In this document: piece after piece, positions 50,155 to 62,188 of the stretch
How the letters are laid out: each line of letters begins with the position of its first letter
Position numbering within the stretch: the stretch's first letter is position 1
Source: Filosporella fistucella
Lineage: Eukaryota; Ascomycota; Leotiomycetes; Helotiales
Length of the DNA stretch: 64,000 nt
Assembly: GCA_030077755.1 (NCBI GenBank)
Contig: JAQJZZ010000004.1
Location: 1,116,001 to 1,180,000 of the forward strand
Direction: 5' to 3'
The notes under the pieces: model-generated
The model's input: the letters and a program-made list of their open reading frames with translations, nothing else
What the model was told of the DNA's origin: nothing
The model's database searches: none
Translations under genes and position numbers: made by a program

Positions 50155-50660
50155 ATCATTCACTCCCCTTGTTATTCCCATCGCAAACCCCAGCAGTCCT
50201 CTATACTTCCAGTTTGTGCCGGTTGTGCCTAACCGTCCCTTACATTCCACCCTGAGATTACTACGTTCTTTGCTCCCAATTCTCCTGGTAGGTTTAATCT
50301 CTTCCTCCCTATTGTCAACTCCGCCGAGCAATTAAATGGGAAAGCGCTGTGTTCATCCCAGGCCATTTCTTGAAAACAAACCTCGACGCGCCCTCTATTA
50401 CTTACTCACCACCACGCACTCACTCACTTTCCCGCCAAACCTCATCGACCTCCACATCAAACCGCCCGCAATCATATTCACCTCCACCTCCACCTTCCTT
50501 CCTTTCGATTCACCAACATACGTCGACATTGTGTTTACCTGGATTTTCAATTGAGCATCCTGCTGCTTCGTCAAGCATCACGAAGTCATTCTTTTACTAA
50601 CTGACTGGCTGGTACAGTCCCTACGAGAAACGTGTTTACGATCAAAAATTGTACATCACC

Positions 50661-52091
50661 ATGAAGTCAATCGTATTTGCTACCGTGGCTGTCACCCTTC
50701 TCCAGCTTGCCTCAGCGCAACCACACCGTATGTCAACATTTCACGGTCTCCTCGTCCACAGCTCTGTACCTCAGTACTAATCTACCCAGGACGCCGCCAT
50801 GCGCACCAACATCAAAACATCAAGAAGGATGGAGATGTCGTGGTCACCATCGTTGATACAGGTAAATCAAGGCTATCAGAGCTTGAAAACTAGGACCTGT
50901 AAGCTAACAAACGTTATAGTCTATGCTGAAGCAACGGAAATTCCTGAAGTCATCGTCTATGTCAACCAAGATGGCACACCAGTCTCCACCGCGACCAACA
51001 TGATCCCCGTCCCCAATGCTTCCGCCTGGAGCACTGCACATCACTCGGAGAGCTCTCTCTCTACATCTGCTACACCCGCACCGTCTACAAGCTCCACTCC
51101 AGTTGCTGCCCCATCAGCTCTCCCGGATTCCCCAGTCGTCCAAAATGTTCAACAAGTAGCCGCCGCAAGCTCTACGCCTCAGGTTGTAGCGCCTCCTGCT
51201 CCCACAACTCAAGCCCCGGTTGAATCATATGTCGCCCCAGCTCCAACCGCCAGCAGCAGCAGTCCTGTGTCAACCTCAAGCTATTCATCTGGAGGCAATG
51301 GTTTCGGTATTGTCTACTCCCCATACAATGGTGATGGAACATGCAAGACCCAATCCCAGGTCACGCAAGACTTCACTTCCATCAACGGCTACTCCCGTGT
51401 TCGTATCTATGGAACCGATTGCAACCAAGTTTCAACCGTCCTCACCGCTGCCAAATCCAAGGGCATGAAGCTCTTCGCTGGTGTATTCAACTTAGCTGCC
51501 CTCAATACGGAGCTCCAAACCATCATCTCCGCTGCCAACGGTGACTGGAGCAGCTTCGAAACTATCTCCATCGGTAACGAACTTGTCAATTCCGGAGCTG
51601 CCTCTGCAGACTCAGTTGTCGCCGCAATCAAGACTGCTCGTGGAATCCTCTCAGCTGCCGGGTACAGCGGCAAAGTAGTCACCGTTGACACCCTTGTTGC
51701 CGCACGTGCAAATCCTTCTCTCTGTGACGCCTCAGATTTCTGTGCCGTTAATTGCCACCCATTCTTCGATGGGGGCGTTACTGCCTCGGAATCCGGAGAA
51801 TTTTTGAATACCATGATTCCAACTCTGAAGTCCAAGTTGCAAAACCAAAACCAGGACATTGTCATAACCGAGACTGGATGGCCTTGGCAGGGAGAGACCA
51901 ATGGCAAGGCTGTGCCTTCGCTCGAAAACCAGTCTTCTGCCCTACAATCCATCAAGGCTGCTTTCCAATCCAACCCTAACTCGATCATCCTCTTCACTGC
52001 GTACAACGATATGTGGAAGAAGAACAGCGCTGCTCAATTTGCTGCAGAGCAATTCTGGGGCATGGGTGGAAACAATGCCCCCTCTGGATAG
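50661..52091 (+). CDS. Secreted GH17 beta-1,3-glucanase/transferase (SCW4/SCW11 type), 436 aa
   Basis: Acts on wall beta-1,3-glucan outside the cell. Three exons, 50661-50727, 50790-50861 and 50920-52091, give 437 codons. A signal peptide (MKSIVFATVAVTLLQLASA), a basic His/Arg/Lys segment that may be a pro-peptide (RRRHAHQHQNIKK), a ~110-residue Ser/Thr/Pro/Ala linker, then the GH17 catalytic domain beginning GNGFGIVYSPYNGDGTCK. The acid/base is E267 in SIGNELVNS and the nucleophile E364 in ITETGWPWQG. There is no C-terminal hydrophobic GPI signal (it ends GGNNAPSG), so it is soluble or non-GPI wall bound, like yeast Scw4/Scw10/Scw11. All three intron junctions preserve frame, and ATG 50661 begins the signal peptide directly. 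Confidence 0.93.
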
Positions 52092-52868
52092 ATTTCGGAT
52101 TCTCCTGCTGGCCCTTCTGCTCCAGTACGTCTTGCTTACTCGCCTGTGGCAGCGATCTCTTATTTCCCTACGTCACGTTCATATGCGAATGTCTGAGCAG
52201 TCTTGGGGGATATTTGTGGATGGCTTTAGAATTGGAGGGTTGATTTGGCGTTGGGCACATGACATTACATAAAATTAAGGGGGGCGCCTGTCCTTGGGTA
52301 CATATCATGGGAAAATGACCGTATGGTTTGATGTCTTTGTTCTCTGGGGATGAGAGAAAGGTTGATGGTTCTTCCTTTATTGACTAAAGAGATCATTTTG
52401 ATCGCCTTCTTTGTGATCACCTTCGTTGTACATACTTTTTATTCTAGTCAGAAAGGCTTCATTCTCACGATTAACATGGCGAGACAACTTTTACGAGTGA
52501 GAACTCAGGGTGACTGACTCTAAGCAGACAGCTGTGTGTTTCTACATCATGACATGAAATTCTAACTAGGATTCTTTTCCAGACTAAATATCGCAAATGG
52601 AGGTTGCAGACATGTCTCTATGGGGCTGCAAACTTTCACTACTGAATCTATGATGTGTTGCAATCGCTCAGCATAGTCTTGGGTTGCTTTAGCATCCTCG
52701 TGGGGGTTACCTGCTCTGCCTAGAATGTAAGTATTCTCCTGCTCTGTTGTTCCCCACTCTTGAAGTCTGAGATGATGTCAAGGATTTCATTTATTCGTCA
52801 GTTTTATCTATGCCTCGTTCAGAAGGCAGGTTATAGACGCCAACTACTGTGCTGATGATCAAAAACCT
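52092..52868. other. Convergent spacer GH17 / OTU1
   Basis: About 780 bases between two stop codons. Apart from the two 3' ends I see nothing in it. Confidence 0.5.
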
Positions 52869-54041
52869 TCAGCTGACTACTTCCGTCATGTCATAATGCT
52901 GAGTCTGTCCTGCATGCCCTGCCGCCTGTGCTTCCCCGTAGAATACTAGCCCGCAGATATTGCATCTGATAGCCATGCCCCCCGTATCTGTGTAGTAGTT
53001 TTTTTCTTTTAATCTTTTGCACAGCTCGATAGCCTTATCAAGTATATAGGTATCTTCCGAATCCCAGATACGAACATCAAAATCGGGAGGACTATCGGCC
53101 TTCGTATGAGGTGGCTCTGAAGGGCTTTGAACAATTGTGTCATAGTGTATACCAGAGTAAACAAGAATGCAGCGAGTTGATGCCCCCTCATTAAACCTGT
53201 CGACACGTAATGTCTGCTACTGTTAGGAACCTAGGATTTACACCTAGGAGGACGACGTACCTTCACGTCAATACTACATATTTCGATGCCGAAATGTGTT
53301 GCCAGAATTCCCATTTCTATAAATCCGCCCCAAGCATCGGCTGTCTGAATCCATCTGCAGTACTCATCTGGACTCTGCTCTAAAACAACTTTCGTGTAAA
53401 CATTTGGCTCCGTTTGTATTGCTCCAGCCACAAGGGCACGAAGTTCAGGCATAGTTTTGTCGTCCCCAGGGACCACAGCAGTCCCAAAGGCTCGAAAGAG
53501 ACAGCTGTTATCGTCCGGCATTACGCGGAGAACTGAAAACTGGAATTAGCAGTGACAAGGTCAAGATTCAGAACAATTGCAGCGCACCCAAAGTTGCTCC
53601 TCGTTCTGGTAGGGGCAGTTCCGGGGCATCTCCTTCCATAGCTTTTCTTTGCAAAGAAATGGGACCCCCTTTTTCAGAGCCTGAGGTTCCTTGGAGACCT
53701 GAGAAGGAAAATGTGTCCATGGATGGTAGAACACTCTTGCTGGCGTTTGGCTGAACAATACTCTCGGGTGTCACTTTCAAGGCATTTTGAATTACCGGCT
53801 CATCCTCCCTGACGCTGATGGTCAACTGTTCGCCGTCCAGCCTCACACCGAGTTGGCTCAAAGGTAATGACTTCTCGCTCTTTTCTAGGATGGAAAATGG
53901 TTTGGGAGGGTATCCGATTTTGCACTCAAAATTGGGAATTGAAGTTCTTTCAACAATCTGAGATATCAAGTCGCCTACAGTGGCATCCTCTGAAAGTTGG
54001 AGGGTCGATGTACCTCCAGGTCCTCTTAATCGAGTGCGCAT
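52869..54041 (-). CDS. OTU1: Ubiquitin thioesterase OTU1 (YOD1 family), 356 aa
   Basis: A deubiquitinase that works with Cdc48/p97 in ER-associated degradation. Three exons, 54041-53588, 53532-53261 and 53213-52869, give 357 codons. It has the N-terminal UBX-like domain that binds Cdc48 (MRTRLRGPGGTSTLQLSEDA), a Ser/Pro-rich linker, then the OTU domain with catalytic C162 in MPDDNSCLFRAFG and H265 in SGIHYDTI, and a C-terminal C2H2 finger (C326, C329, H342, H348; RCNICGLVFYGEAQAAGHAG). All expected residues are present and the length matches the family (yeast 301, human 348). It is divergent from the RSC-type gene with 440 bases between the starts. Confidence 0.94.
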
Positions 54042-54481
54042 TTTTATGTGAATCTTCCTGATTTCCTGATGGCAGGGGGGAAAGGGTTGACGCTCTGACT
54101 CAGTTCAAGATTGTGTGGGTGAATGAGGTCTGAGTTGCAGCATTGTCCTGGGGCTGTAGACAGACAAAATTTTGGCTTCTCCCAGATGATCATAAATGTT
54201 AAATAGACTTGAGAACTCACAGTCTCGGCAAACTTTTGACATTTGGATCCATCCCTTCTGCGAGGGCTTGAGAGGGAGTGAATGTGTCCTGGGAGGTGGC
54301 AAGGCTGAGTCACGTGGCGCATATAATTTACGAGCTAGCAACTCGAATGGAAAGTGACTGGACGTCGCGTCTCACGCGCGAGGCGCATATTCATTCACTA
54401 TTAACTCCAAACATACCTTGACGAACCAAAATAACAGATTGGTCACCACAACCACATTGTGCGTTGTCTGGCAACTTCACA
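54042..54481. promoter_or_regulatory. Bidirectional upstream region OTU1 / RSC-type gene
   Basis: About 440 bases serving two divergent starts. CACGTG-like TCACGTGG is at about 54311-54318, and a GC-rich run GCGTCTCACGCGCGAGGCGC is at 54366-54385. Confidence 0.45.
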
Positions 54482-57338
54482 ATGGCGTCGCAAACACCAG
54501 ATCCGCCCACCCCTGCTGTGGAAATCAAAGAAGAAAACCTTGTTACTACAGAAGATAATGCGGCTTCTACTCCAGCGGAGACAGGGCTCACCAAGAAAGA
54601 GTACGAGACCATGAGTGGCATTCTTCACCGCCTCAGCAATTATCGGGATGAAGAGCATGTTCCCCCGCATTCTACTCTGGCATTACTGTATCTGACATCG
54701 TGTTAGTGGTCGCGACGTCTCTAAAGACTTTCAGCGCATAGTCAGCAAGAGAACACTCCCTGATTATTATGAAATCATAAAAGAGCCTGTTGCATTTAGT
54801 ACACTCAGAGTACGCTTCATCCCAGCCCTTGCTCCATTGCTTTACTCTTACCGTATCATAGCACAAAATTACCAAGAAACAATATACCGATTTCACCGAG
54901 TACATTCGAGACTTCGCCCTGATCTGTCACAATGCACAAGTCTACAACCGCCCATCCGCTTTAGTCTATGGAGATGCCATCACCCTTCGGGGTCTATTCA
55001 AGGTGGAACTTCAAAAGCTTGCGGAAGAAAACGTGATAACCCAGGAGGAAGCAGAGTTGCCAGATTTGGGTGAGATCCCAGAGGTCGAAGACTCCCCTCC
55101 TCCAGGTCCAGATGAAGAAGAACCAGATGAGGATGAAGATGAAGATGATGAGGATGAAGAAGATGACGAAACGGATGATGATCGCCCACGCCGTGGCAGG
55201 AAAAAGGGACGTCGTACATCAGCAGCTGCCAAGCGCGAGGGCAAAGCCGACGACGGGAGCAAAGAGGATCCAGAGTCGCAAAAGAAGCGCGGTCGACCTC
55301 CGAAAGTGCACACACCCATGGAGGCTCGGATAAATACGCTTTTGAAAGGACTGAGGAAGTTCAAGAACCCAGGTGGCGATCTTAAAATATTACCATTTGA
55401 GAAGCTACCAGACAAATCTCAGATGCCAGATTACTACCAAGAGATCAAGAATCCTATTGCCATGGATCTAATCAAGCGGAAGGCCAAGAGGAAGAAGTAC
55501 CACTCTGTTGACCAGGCTTTGAAAGATCTAGAGCTTATGTTTGACAACGCCAAGTCTTACAATCTCGAGAGCAGCCAGGTGTACAAAGATGCGGTAGACC
55601 TACAAAAAGAGGCTCGAATTCTTGCCGAGCAGGAGAAACAGAAGCCAGATAGCGATTTCGTCGACGAGGATGGCCGACTTCCCTTGCCCGAGATCCTGTT
55701 TAATGGTGAGCTGTGGAAGGTAGGAGATTGGGTGCATCTGAACAACGCAAATGATATCACAAAGCCAATCGTTGCTCAGATTTATAGGACATGGCAAGAT
55801 CCAGAGGGTCAAAAGTGGATTAATGCTTGCTGGTACTATCGACCTGAGCAGACCGTGCATCGATTCGAGAAGCATTTCTTCGAGAATGAAGTTGTCAAGA
55901 CCGGGCAATACCGGGATCACAAGATTGAGGAGGTCTCAGATCGTTGCTTTGTTATGTTCTTCACTCGATACAATAAAGGTCGACCGCGTGGGTTTCCTGC
56001 TGACAAGGAGGTGTACGTTTGTGAAGCTCGGTATAACGAGGAGAAATTCAAGCTGAACAAGATCAAGACGTGGGCGAGTTGCGTCCCTGATGAGGTGAGG
56101 GAGAAGGACTACGAGATGGATCTTTTCGACGTTCCACGGAAGATGAAAAAGGTCCCAAGTCCCATCAAGCACCTATTGAGAGAAGATGCTACAGAGGATG
56201 ACCCTCTTCCAAAGCCCACGTGGGGGGTACCGAATGCACCACCGATCGTTGGCGCTGTCCATAAACGTCCCCGAGAGGCAAATGTACGCTTTCGATGAAC
56301 ATCGATTCATTTCCTCACTGCTGACTGACTACCTAGGAATCTCCACCCCCAGAGCCGACCCCATCACCACCTCCACCTACCCCTGAACCAGTCCGTCGAC
56401 CAGTCACCAGTGAACGGCCACGATTCGACTCTCAGGGTGACATCTCGATGTCTGTCTCCTCTTTCAATCCACCATTGCCATCCCCCGTTGCAAATTCAGC
56501 CCCAGCACAGACTCCCTATGGTCAACAATTCGCTGCTCGGCCATCTGCTTCACCTGCCCCCTTAACGCAGAATTCGTATGGCGGTCATAGTTCTACGAGT
56601 CACACCAGTGTGCCACAAACTCCACATTATCAGCCGCAGGCATCTTACACAGGATATACCACCAGCGCCGCTTCAAACTCCCAGAACCCAAATCCACTCG
56701 CCAACTACAGTCAGTATCAGAATTCGAACCCTGTATCACGTACAGCAATTCCAGCGCCCACGTCCCATGCCACGCATACAAATGCCTACAATCCACCTCG
56801 CCCTGTAGAAGTCTACACACTCGCTGAGGCAGCTAACTCGTCTATCCCAATCGATATCAGGGCTCAATTCCACCATGACGAACATGGCAAAGTGATGTTT
56901 TTCACAGCACCTCCCCTTGATGTGAGCCCAATTTCGGAGGAAGCTCACAATCTTGGTCACAGTCTTCGCTATCTTGCCGATAAGGCACGCAATCGAGCAG
57001 AGGATGAAAGGAAGCGGAAAGCTCGCGAAGCCGGCCTAGAAGCGACTGCCTCTGACAAGCTGAAGCGGTTAAGATCCGACGAGGAGAGTGGTAAGGATTG
57101 GATTGCGAGTCAGAAGCTTGATGCACTCAAAAAATGGTCGTCGGACATTGACAATGGAACTGATGAGTTGTACAAGCGCCTGCACGGCGAGAATTGGAAG
57201 GAGATCCGAGACCTCGAGGCCCGCGAACTCGCTGTGGAACAGAAGCGGGCTTCAAGTCTGCAAAATGTTATCAAAAGGTACCAGGAGCAACGTGACGGGA
57301 AGAGGGATGGAAAGATCAGCAACTTTAAGTGGATCTGA
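54482..57338 (+). CDS. Chromatin-remodelling subunit with two bromodomains and a BAH domain (RSC1/RSC2 type), 899 aa
   Basis: A subunit of the RSC nucleosome remodeller. Four exons, 54482-54654, 54707-54809, 54862-56283 and 56337-57338, give 900 codons (yeast Rsc2 889). Order: bromodomain 1 (about 36-146, contains TLPDYYEIIKEPVAFSTLR), an acidic tract (about 177-199), AT-hook-like RRGRKKGRR (202-210) and KKRGRPPK (233-240), bromodomain 2 (about 245-350, MPDYYQEIKNPIAMDLI), BAH domain (about 373-499, GELWKVGDWVHLNN) and a Pro/Ser/Gln-rich region before a charged helical C-terminus ending DGKISNFKWI. Intron 1 (54655-54706) starts with GC rather than GT: only a GC donor at 54655 gives the frame-correct YRDED-GRDVSKDFQR. 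ATG 54482 is the start. Confidence 0.92.
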
Positions 57339-60114
57339 TCCTCCAGTGTTATAATGATTCAAGTCTTGTACAATATCTATGGCCATTTTCATTGGAGTCT
57401 GGCATGGCCAAGGCAGAATGCCCGCGAAGCCTAGCAGTAGTCCTTGATTTCCACTTTGTAATCGTTCCTGGTCTATCCTAATTGATATCATTTTGTTGGC
57501 GAATGCTATCGACAGGTTTCTCCTCGGCATTTCGTCCCAGACTGTTTCGACAGCGCAGATGGTGGGTCAATTTCCCCTGGCTTGGTACAGAACGATACGA
57601 GCATTTGGTACAGGCCGTGTAAGATGCCGCAGACGCTTCTATGTCTGTTGTCGGGCCTTTTGGTGTATGGGTACAATTAGTAAATTCTCAATCAATCTCC
57701 AGGCAGTGCTCAAACATTGCGAACCTAGCTTGGATCCACAGACAAGTCCCGTCCCTGATGATGCTTACAATGGATGACTCCTAATAGCAAAAGTGTGGCT
57801 ATTTTATTCGATCGCCGGACCACATCAAGCTATGACCTCCTAAACATCAGTGCCAGGTGAGGTAAAAGAGGCAGAAGTACACCACGCTACCCTTCCGGCA
57901 CACATATCATTATCTCAACTTCCCTTGCTGCAAATCTCGAATAATTTTCTGTATAAAATAGCCATTTTTAATAATAACACCAGCACATCGGCCATCCTCA
58001 GTGGTATGAGCGGCGCCTTTGTTGGATTCTGCCCGATATCCATTTTTGTCTGTCTGTTCCCAGTTGAATGAGGAAAGTGGCGAGTGGGAAGTCATTTTTG
58101 GTTAGTGAGCTTCATGGACAAGCTCTTTAGGGTGTTCATCATAATACTAAGGTTGAAAAATGGTTCGTTATCAAGGCCGACAATTGCAAGGAGAAGGCCA
58201 CCAGAAGGACAAACAAGCTTAGGATGGTTGGCACGAGGTAGCAGAATTGGAGAGTTTGTTCTGCCCAAGCCCTCGGGGTTCTTGACATTTAATCAAACAT
58301 GATCGTCAATTTGTTCTTGCCTGTCGGTATTGCTCCAGGGTACAATCTCCTGCGATGACGCTACTCAGATTGAAACCTGGTCAGTCTGGATTGGCCAGAA
58401 ATTGGAATATTCGATAATCGCAGTGCTGGAATCGAGTATGATTGAATCAGCCACATCTCCAAGATTGATTTCAGCGTGAAGACGAGAAATGAGGCCACAC
58501 ATTGAAGCGCCGACTAACAACATCCGATGTAGCTTCTACGCATTTCACATTTTAATCACGAAGACCTATTTTAGATTGAGCTATGACCAGAACGATATTA
58601 CGAGGATCGATAACAATGTCGAGGAAATCATAACCACATTCTTTGCCTACATGGCCATCGACTGGATCACGAGGTGTGGTCAGCCGTTGCCCAAAATTGT
58701 CAAATATGAGAATTGTCGGGAATCTCTCTGACCGGCGGTTGATCTCAGTGGTTAGCAACCACTGTATCACGCCGTAATAAGTGCTCTGTCAAAGCGTGGC
58801 AATCAAAAGGAAGTGAGATTGGTGATGTGAGGTTGGTAAGGCACACGCTGAAGGATTGATCATGAGATAGGTTGCTTAGTGAGGACGCTGGAATAACAAG
58901 ACCATTGCTAAAAACGATTACATACCTGGAAGCAGAAGACATCTCGATAACAGCATGAAAGAAGGTATATGCAATAGGAGCACCGTGGCTTGGCTGGGAG
59001 AGCGATATATTCACTCCCGGGTGTAGTTAAGGGATGAAGATGGACTGAGAAGACCATATCTGTGTGAAGGGGTAAGAGGAAGCGGTTGGTACTCAGAAAA
59101 GTTGTCTGCTAGAAGAATTGATAGCGATTCCGTGGAAACCACTTCATCCCCCAGAATACCCGAGGGCTCGAAGTCGAGACACTCGATATTCTATACGCTG
59201 TATTCCTAGGCAGACAACTTCTTTTAGACTGGCCTGTGAGGGGAGGTGGGCCTACTTGTTCACGTTATTGTTGTTGACATAGATAAGCCGTATGTCTATA
59301 AATGCCTAGAGCTCGCTTTACCCCTCTTGTCTCGCCTAAATAATGTACTGTACCTTGGCTTGGTCCCTTGCCTACCCATACCTCCAAGAGAGCGCTGAGA
59401 CAAAAGAACCCACGCTTACACGCTCCCGAACCAGACCTCATGGTGCTTAGGTATTTTGGCTATTTCTCTCTCTCTCTCTTCATTAGGGTTCTTAAAATAA
59501 GTAGCCTATCGAACACCTACAGATCCCCTTCAGCCTTCATGCTTTATTTCTAACCTGCTCCAACTGGGTCCCTCTTTTGTTTGCTATTCGTGATCACAAC
59601 TCACGATATCACTAGATCTGCTACCCCTATGGATACCCATTTCGCTCGGCATCCTACAGGTACATTCAATTCCTTCTTACCTCCCTTTAACACCTCGGGA
59701 TGTCAGTAATGCTGCAAACATGACTCCCTAGCGTCCATCCTACTCGTTGCGACGTTCACGTGTATGATTTCCTCTCATTATCCCGGGGCATTGATGGATG
59801 CTTCTTTTATAATACAATACTTTCTACAGATTCGGATTTCTCGGTCTGGCTGCTAGTAAAATCCAAGGTCCGACTATAATGGTAATTTTCTTCACCTAAG
59901 GACTAATATAGGCCATATCTACTCGGAAATATATCTTCATTAACAAACAAAGATTCCCCTGACATTAGTGTTGCTATATGATAAACAAGCAAGAACCTCG
60001 ATATCTACTACCCGCGTGAGCGACTCTCATACACATCTGACCCAGACCATCGAAGGCATATTCCTTGGCGCAGAAGCCGTTCAGCAATTGAGACCCGAGC
60101 CACCTGGAAGTAGC
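57339..60114. other. 2.8 kb spacer between RSC-type gene and MFS gene
   Basis: Convergent spacer with no intact gene. On the minus strand 58770-58552 reads FPTILIFDNFG followed by a DP and IVLVIAQSKIGLRD, loosely recalling the Walker B region of fungal NB-ARC proteins (see findings). A (TC)n run lies at about 59468-59482. Confidence 0.5.
58552..58770 (-). pseudogene. Possible decayed NB-ARC-like gene fragment
   Basis: A 72-codon open frame without credible flanking exons. Its order of motifs (hydrophobic LIFDNF, then a DP, then YDF, then hydrophobic strand and QSKIG) resembles the Walker B to sensor stretch of fungal NLR-like NB-ARC proteins. No P-loop is visible upstream. The match is by eye only and may be chance. 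Confidence 0.2.
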
Positions 60115-62188
60115 TTAATAGGTGTACCTGAAGGATGCATCCCCTTCTTCAAGCAGCACTTCTCCCCGATCCGCCTTCCTATTCATCCGACGGAAGTCCA
60201 ATGTCAGAGCCATAACTAGAATGCATATCAAGACTTGACTGCCGATAGCTACACTTATGCCAGGGACATAACCAGGTCTATCCTCTTTTCTGAATACTGT
60301 GCTTCCAACAATGCCTCCTAGAGAGCCAAAGCCAACAAGGGTGGCAGAGCAGAATGCTCGTTTCCATTGTCCTCGAATGTTATTGGCCTGGTAGCTCATA
60401 CAAACAGGAATGTTCGCGTTGGCACCAGCGGTTGCCAAGAACACACCAAAGTAACGGACATTTGGATTTGGATGGAATCCAACAATAGACAATCCTACTA
60501 TAGACATGATCGCGTTGAATGCGCAGGCTGGACCACGGAGGTGATACTTGTCACCCCACCACCCAGTTAGAAGCATCTACAGCGACGAAATCGTTTAGCT
60601 AAGTATATGTTGTATTGAGGGTCAGTTACTTACCACGATACCCGCAAAGGCGTACGGTGGTGCGATTAGACATTGAGATGTTCCAGGAGAGAATCCCAGA
60701 CCGGAGTTGAGGATGATGGGGAGAAAGTAAGCCAGGGCGTACTATTCACAAATTAGGATGGATTTTCGGCTGTTAGACAAAGAAGCGAGCAACTTCGTAT
60801 CCATGCCAGAATCAGGGTAGCATCCAACGTACCGTGACAGTGGTTATAGAGCCAAAAATAGTAGCATATGCCCATATTTTCCAATCCCTACCTGATCGCG
60901 CCCACTTCTTGAAGTTGAATTTGGACACCTCAGCATCACCTCTATCTGCATTGACACGCGCAATAACGCATTGCAGCTCTGTCGCCGACAGAAAACGAAG
61001 TGACTTTGACGATGTGTTATCTGGAAAGGATAGCAAGAAGGAAAATCCCAAACCGGAAACGATGCACGTGAGCTAGAAGGGGCGGGTTAATCTACAAATC
61101 GATGCAAGTGTTAAAGGCCACGGGGGAGGACGAACAATGCCTTCAATGATGAATATCCACCGCCAACCACCAAATCCTGCAACACCTTCCATCTGCATCA
61201 ATCCAAAAGCTAGGATGCCACCAAAAGCGGAAGCTACACACCCGATCAAGTAGAAGGATGCATACCGCTTGCCTACTTCATATCTTTTGTACCCTGCAAC
61301 GTACATAGAGTTAGCAATTCTGAGACAAGGCAGCGAGGATGCGATAAATTGTGTTCCTTAGTACAGACGCAGTCCTAGATAGTACGTACATGTCGACATC
61401 AAGTATACCACACCTGGGAAGAAACCTGCCTAAGAAAGCGTTAGCAAAATGGAAGCTTATACCTGTGATAGGCGAGAGCGGAGTGATTTGAGACTACCTC
61501 GAGGACACCTAGAATCAAGCGAAGCCCGACCAAGGACTGCCAGTTTTGAACGAAGCCAAAGCCGATCATCACGGCACCCCAAAATAGGGTTATGGAGGAG
61601 AGGAAAACACGCGGACCGATTTTCCGGCAAAGAATTGTGGCAGGTGGTTGAACAATCGTGTAAGTGATGAAGAAGACCAAAGTGATTATAGACTAGCCAG
61701 AGCAATTAGTTTCCGTAAAGTCTATCTGCCATCATTGCCAATAGCCTACATAGCGATCCACCGAGCCGCTGTTCAGTCTCAATTCTGTTGTCATACTGCT
61801 TGAGTTAGCACATGACCTCTGTTGACAGGGTTATAGCTCACCCAGCGATTGATGCATTCGAGAGATTCGTCCGGTCCAAAAGAGAGACACACTATAGAGT
61901 ATCAGAACGAATCTGTGGTCTTCTAGCGAATAATCGGCATAAAAAGAGTTGCAACCTTCATCGAGCCCAGCAACGAGAGCGACGGCAACTACTTACATAC
62001 ATAACCCCACAGAGTGGGATCAGACGGATGTCAACTTTTCGCATAATGCGTTTCTGCTCCTCCTCTGGCCACGATGAAGCGTCATCTCCACCACGGGGGT
62101 AGTTGTTTTCGATTGAGCCTCCTACGTCGCTGGGACTCTCCATGTGGTCATGGTATTTGACCTTCTCGTCGTCAGGTGCTTTAGCCAT
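60115..62188 (-). CDS. Major facilitator superfamily anion:cation symporter (Dal5/Tna1-like), 497 aa
   Basis: A plasma-membrane proton symporter of the allantoate/nicotinate permease family; the substrate cannot be told from sequence. Nine exons, 62188-61997, 61891-61842, 61798-61750, 61692-61498, 61429-61390, 61293-61136, 61072-60833, 60741-60634 and 60576-60115, give 498 codons with every phase matching. The family pattern is clear: a ~50 residue acidic cytosolic N-terminus, [28 protein letters not shown] in TM1, [20 protein letters not shown] near TM4, WRWIFIIEG in TM6, and a second six-helix half ending [13 protein letters not shown]. It is intact (no stop codons, all splice sites good) although it is the last gene before the AT-rich block. 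Many such permeases sit in accessory regions. Confidence 0.9.

Larger units (their letters stand above)
46423..50660. other. 4.2 kb spacer and probable long leader of the GH17 gene
   Basis: No recognisable gene. The first part holds LCB1 3' sequence and a small perfect hairpin AGACGC-TT-GCGTCT near 46816-46829. The middle holds an AGGAACA minisatellite. From about 49,780 to the GH17 ATG the + strand is C/T-rich, as fungal promoters and long 5' leaders often are, and includes an (ACTC)n run and an ATG-started 72-codon open frame at 50336-50554. Confidence 0.55.

Noticed and set aside
49735..50335. Pro/Ser/Leu-rich open frames before the GH17 gene
   Set aside because: Products of C/T-rich promoter sequence with several overlapping phases open at once.
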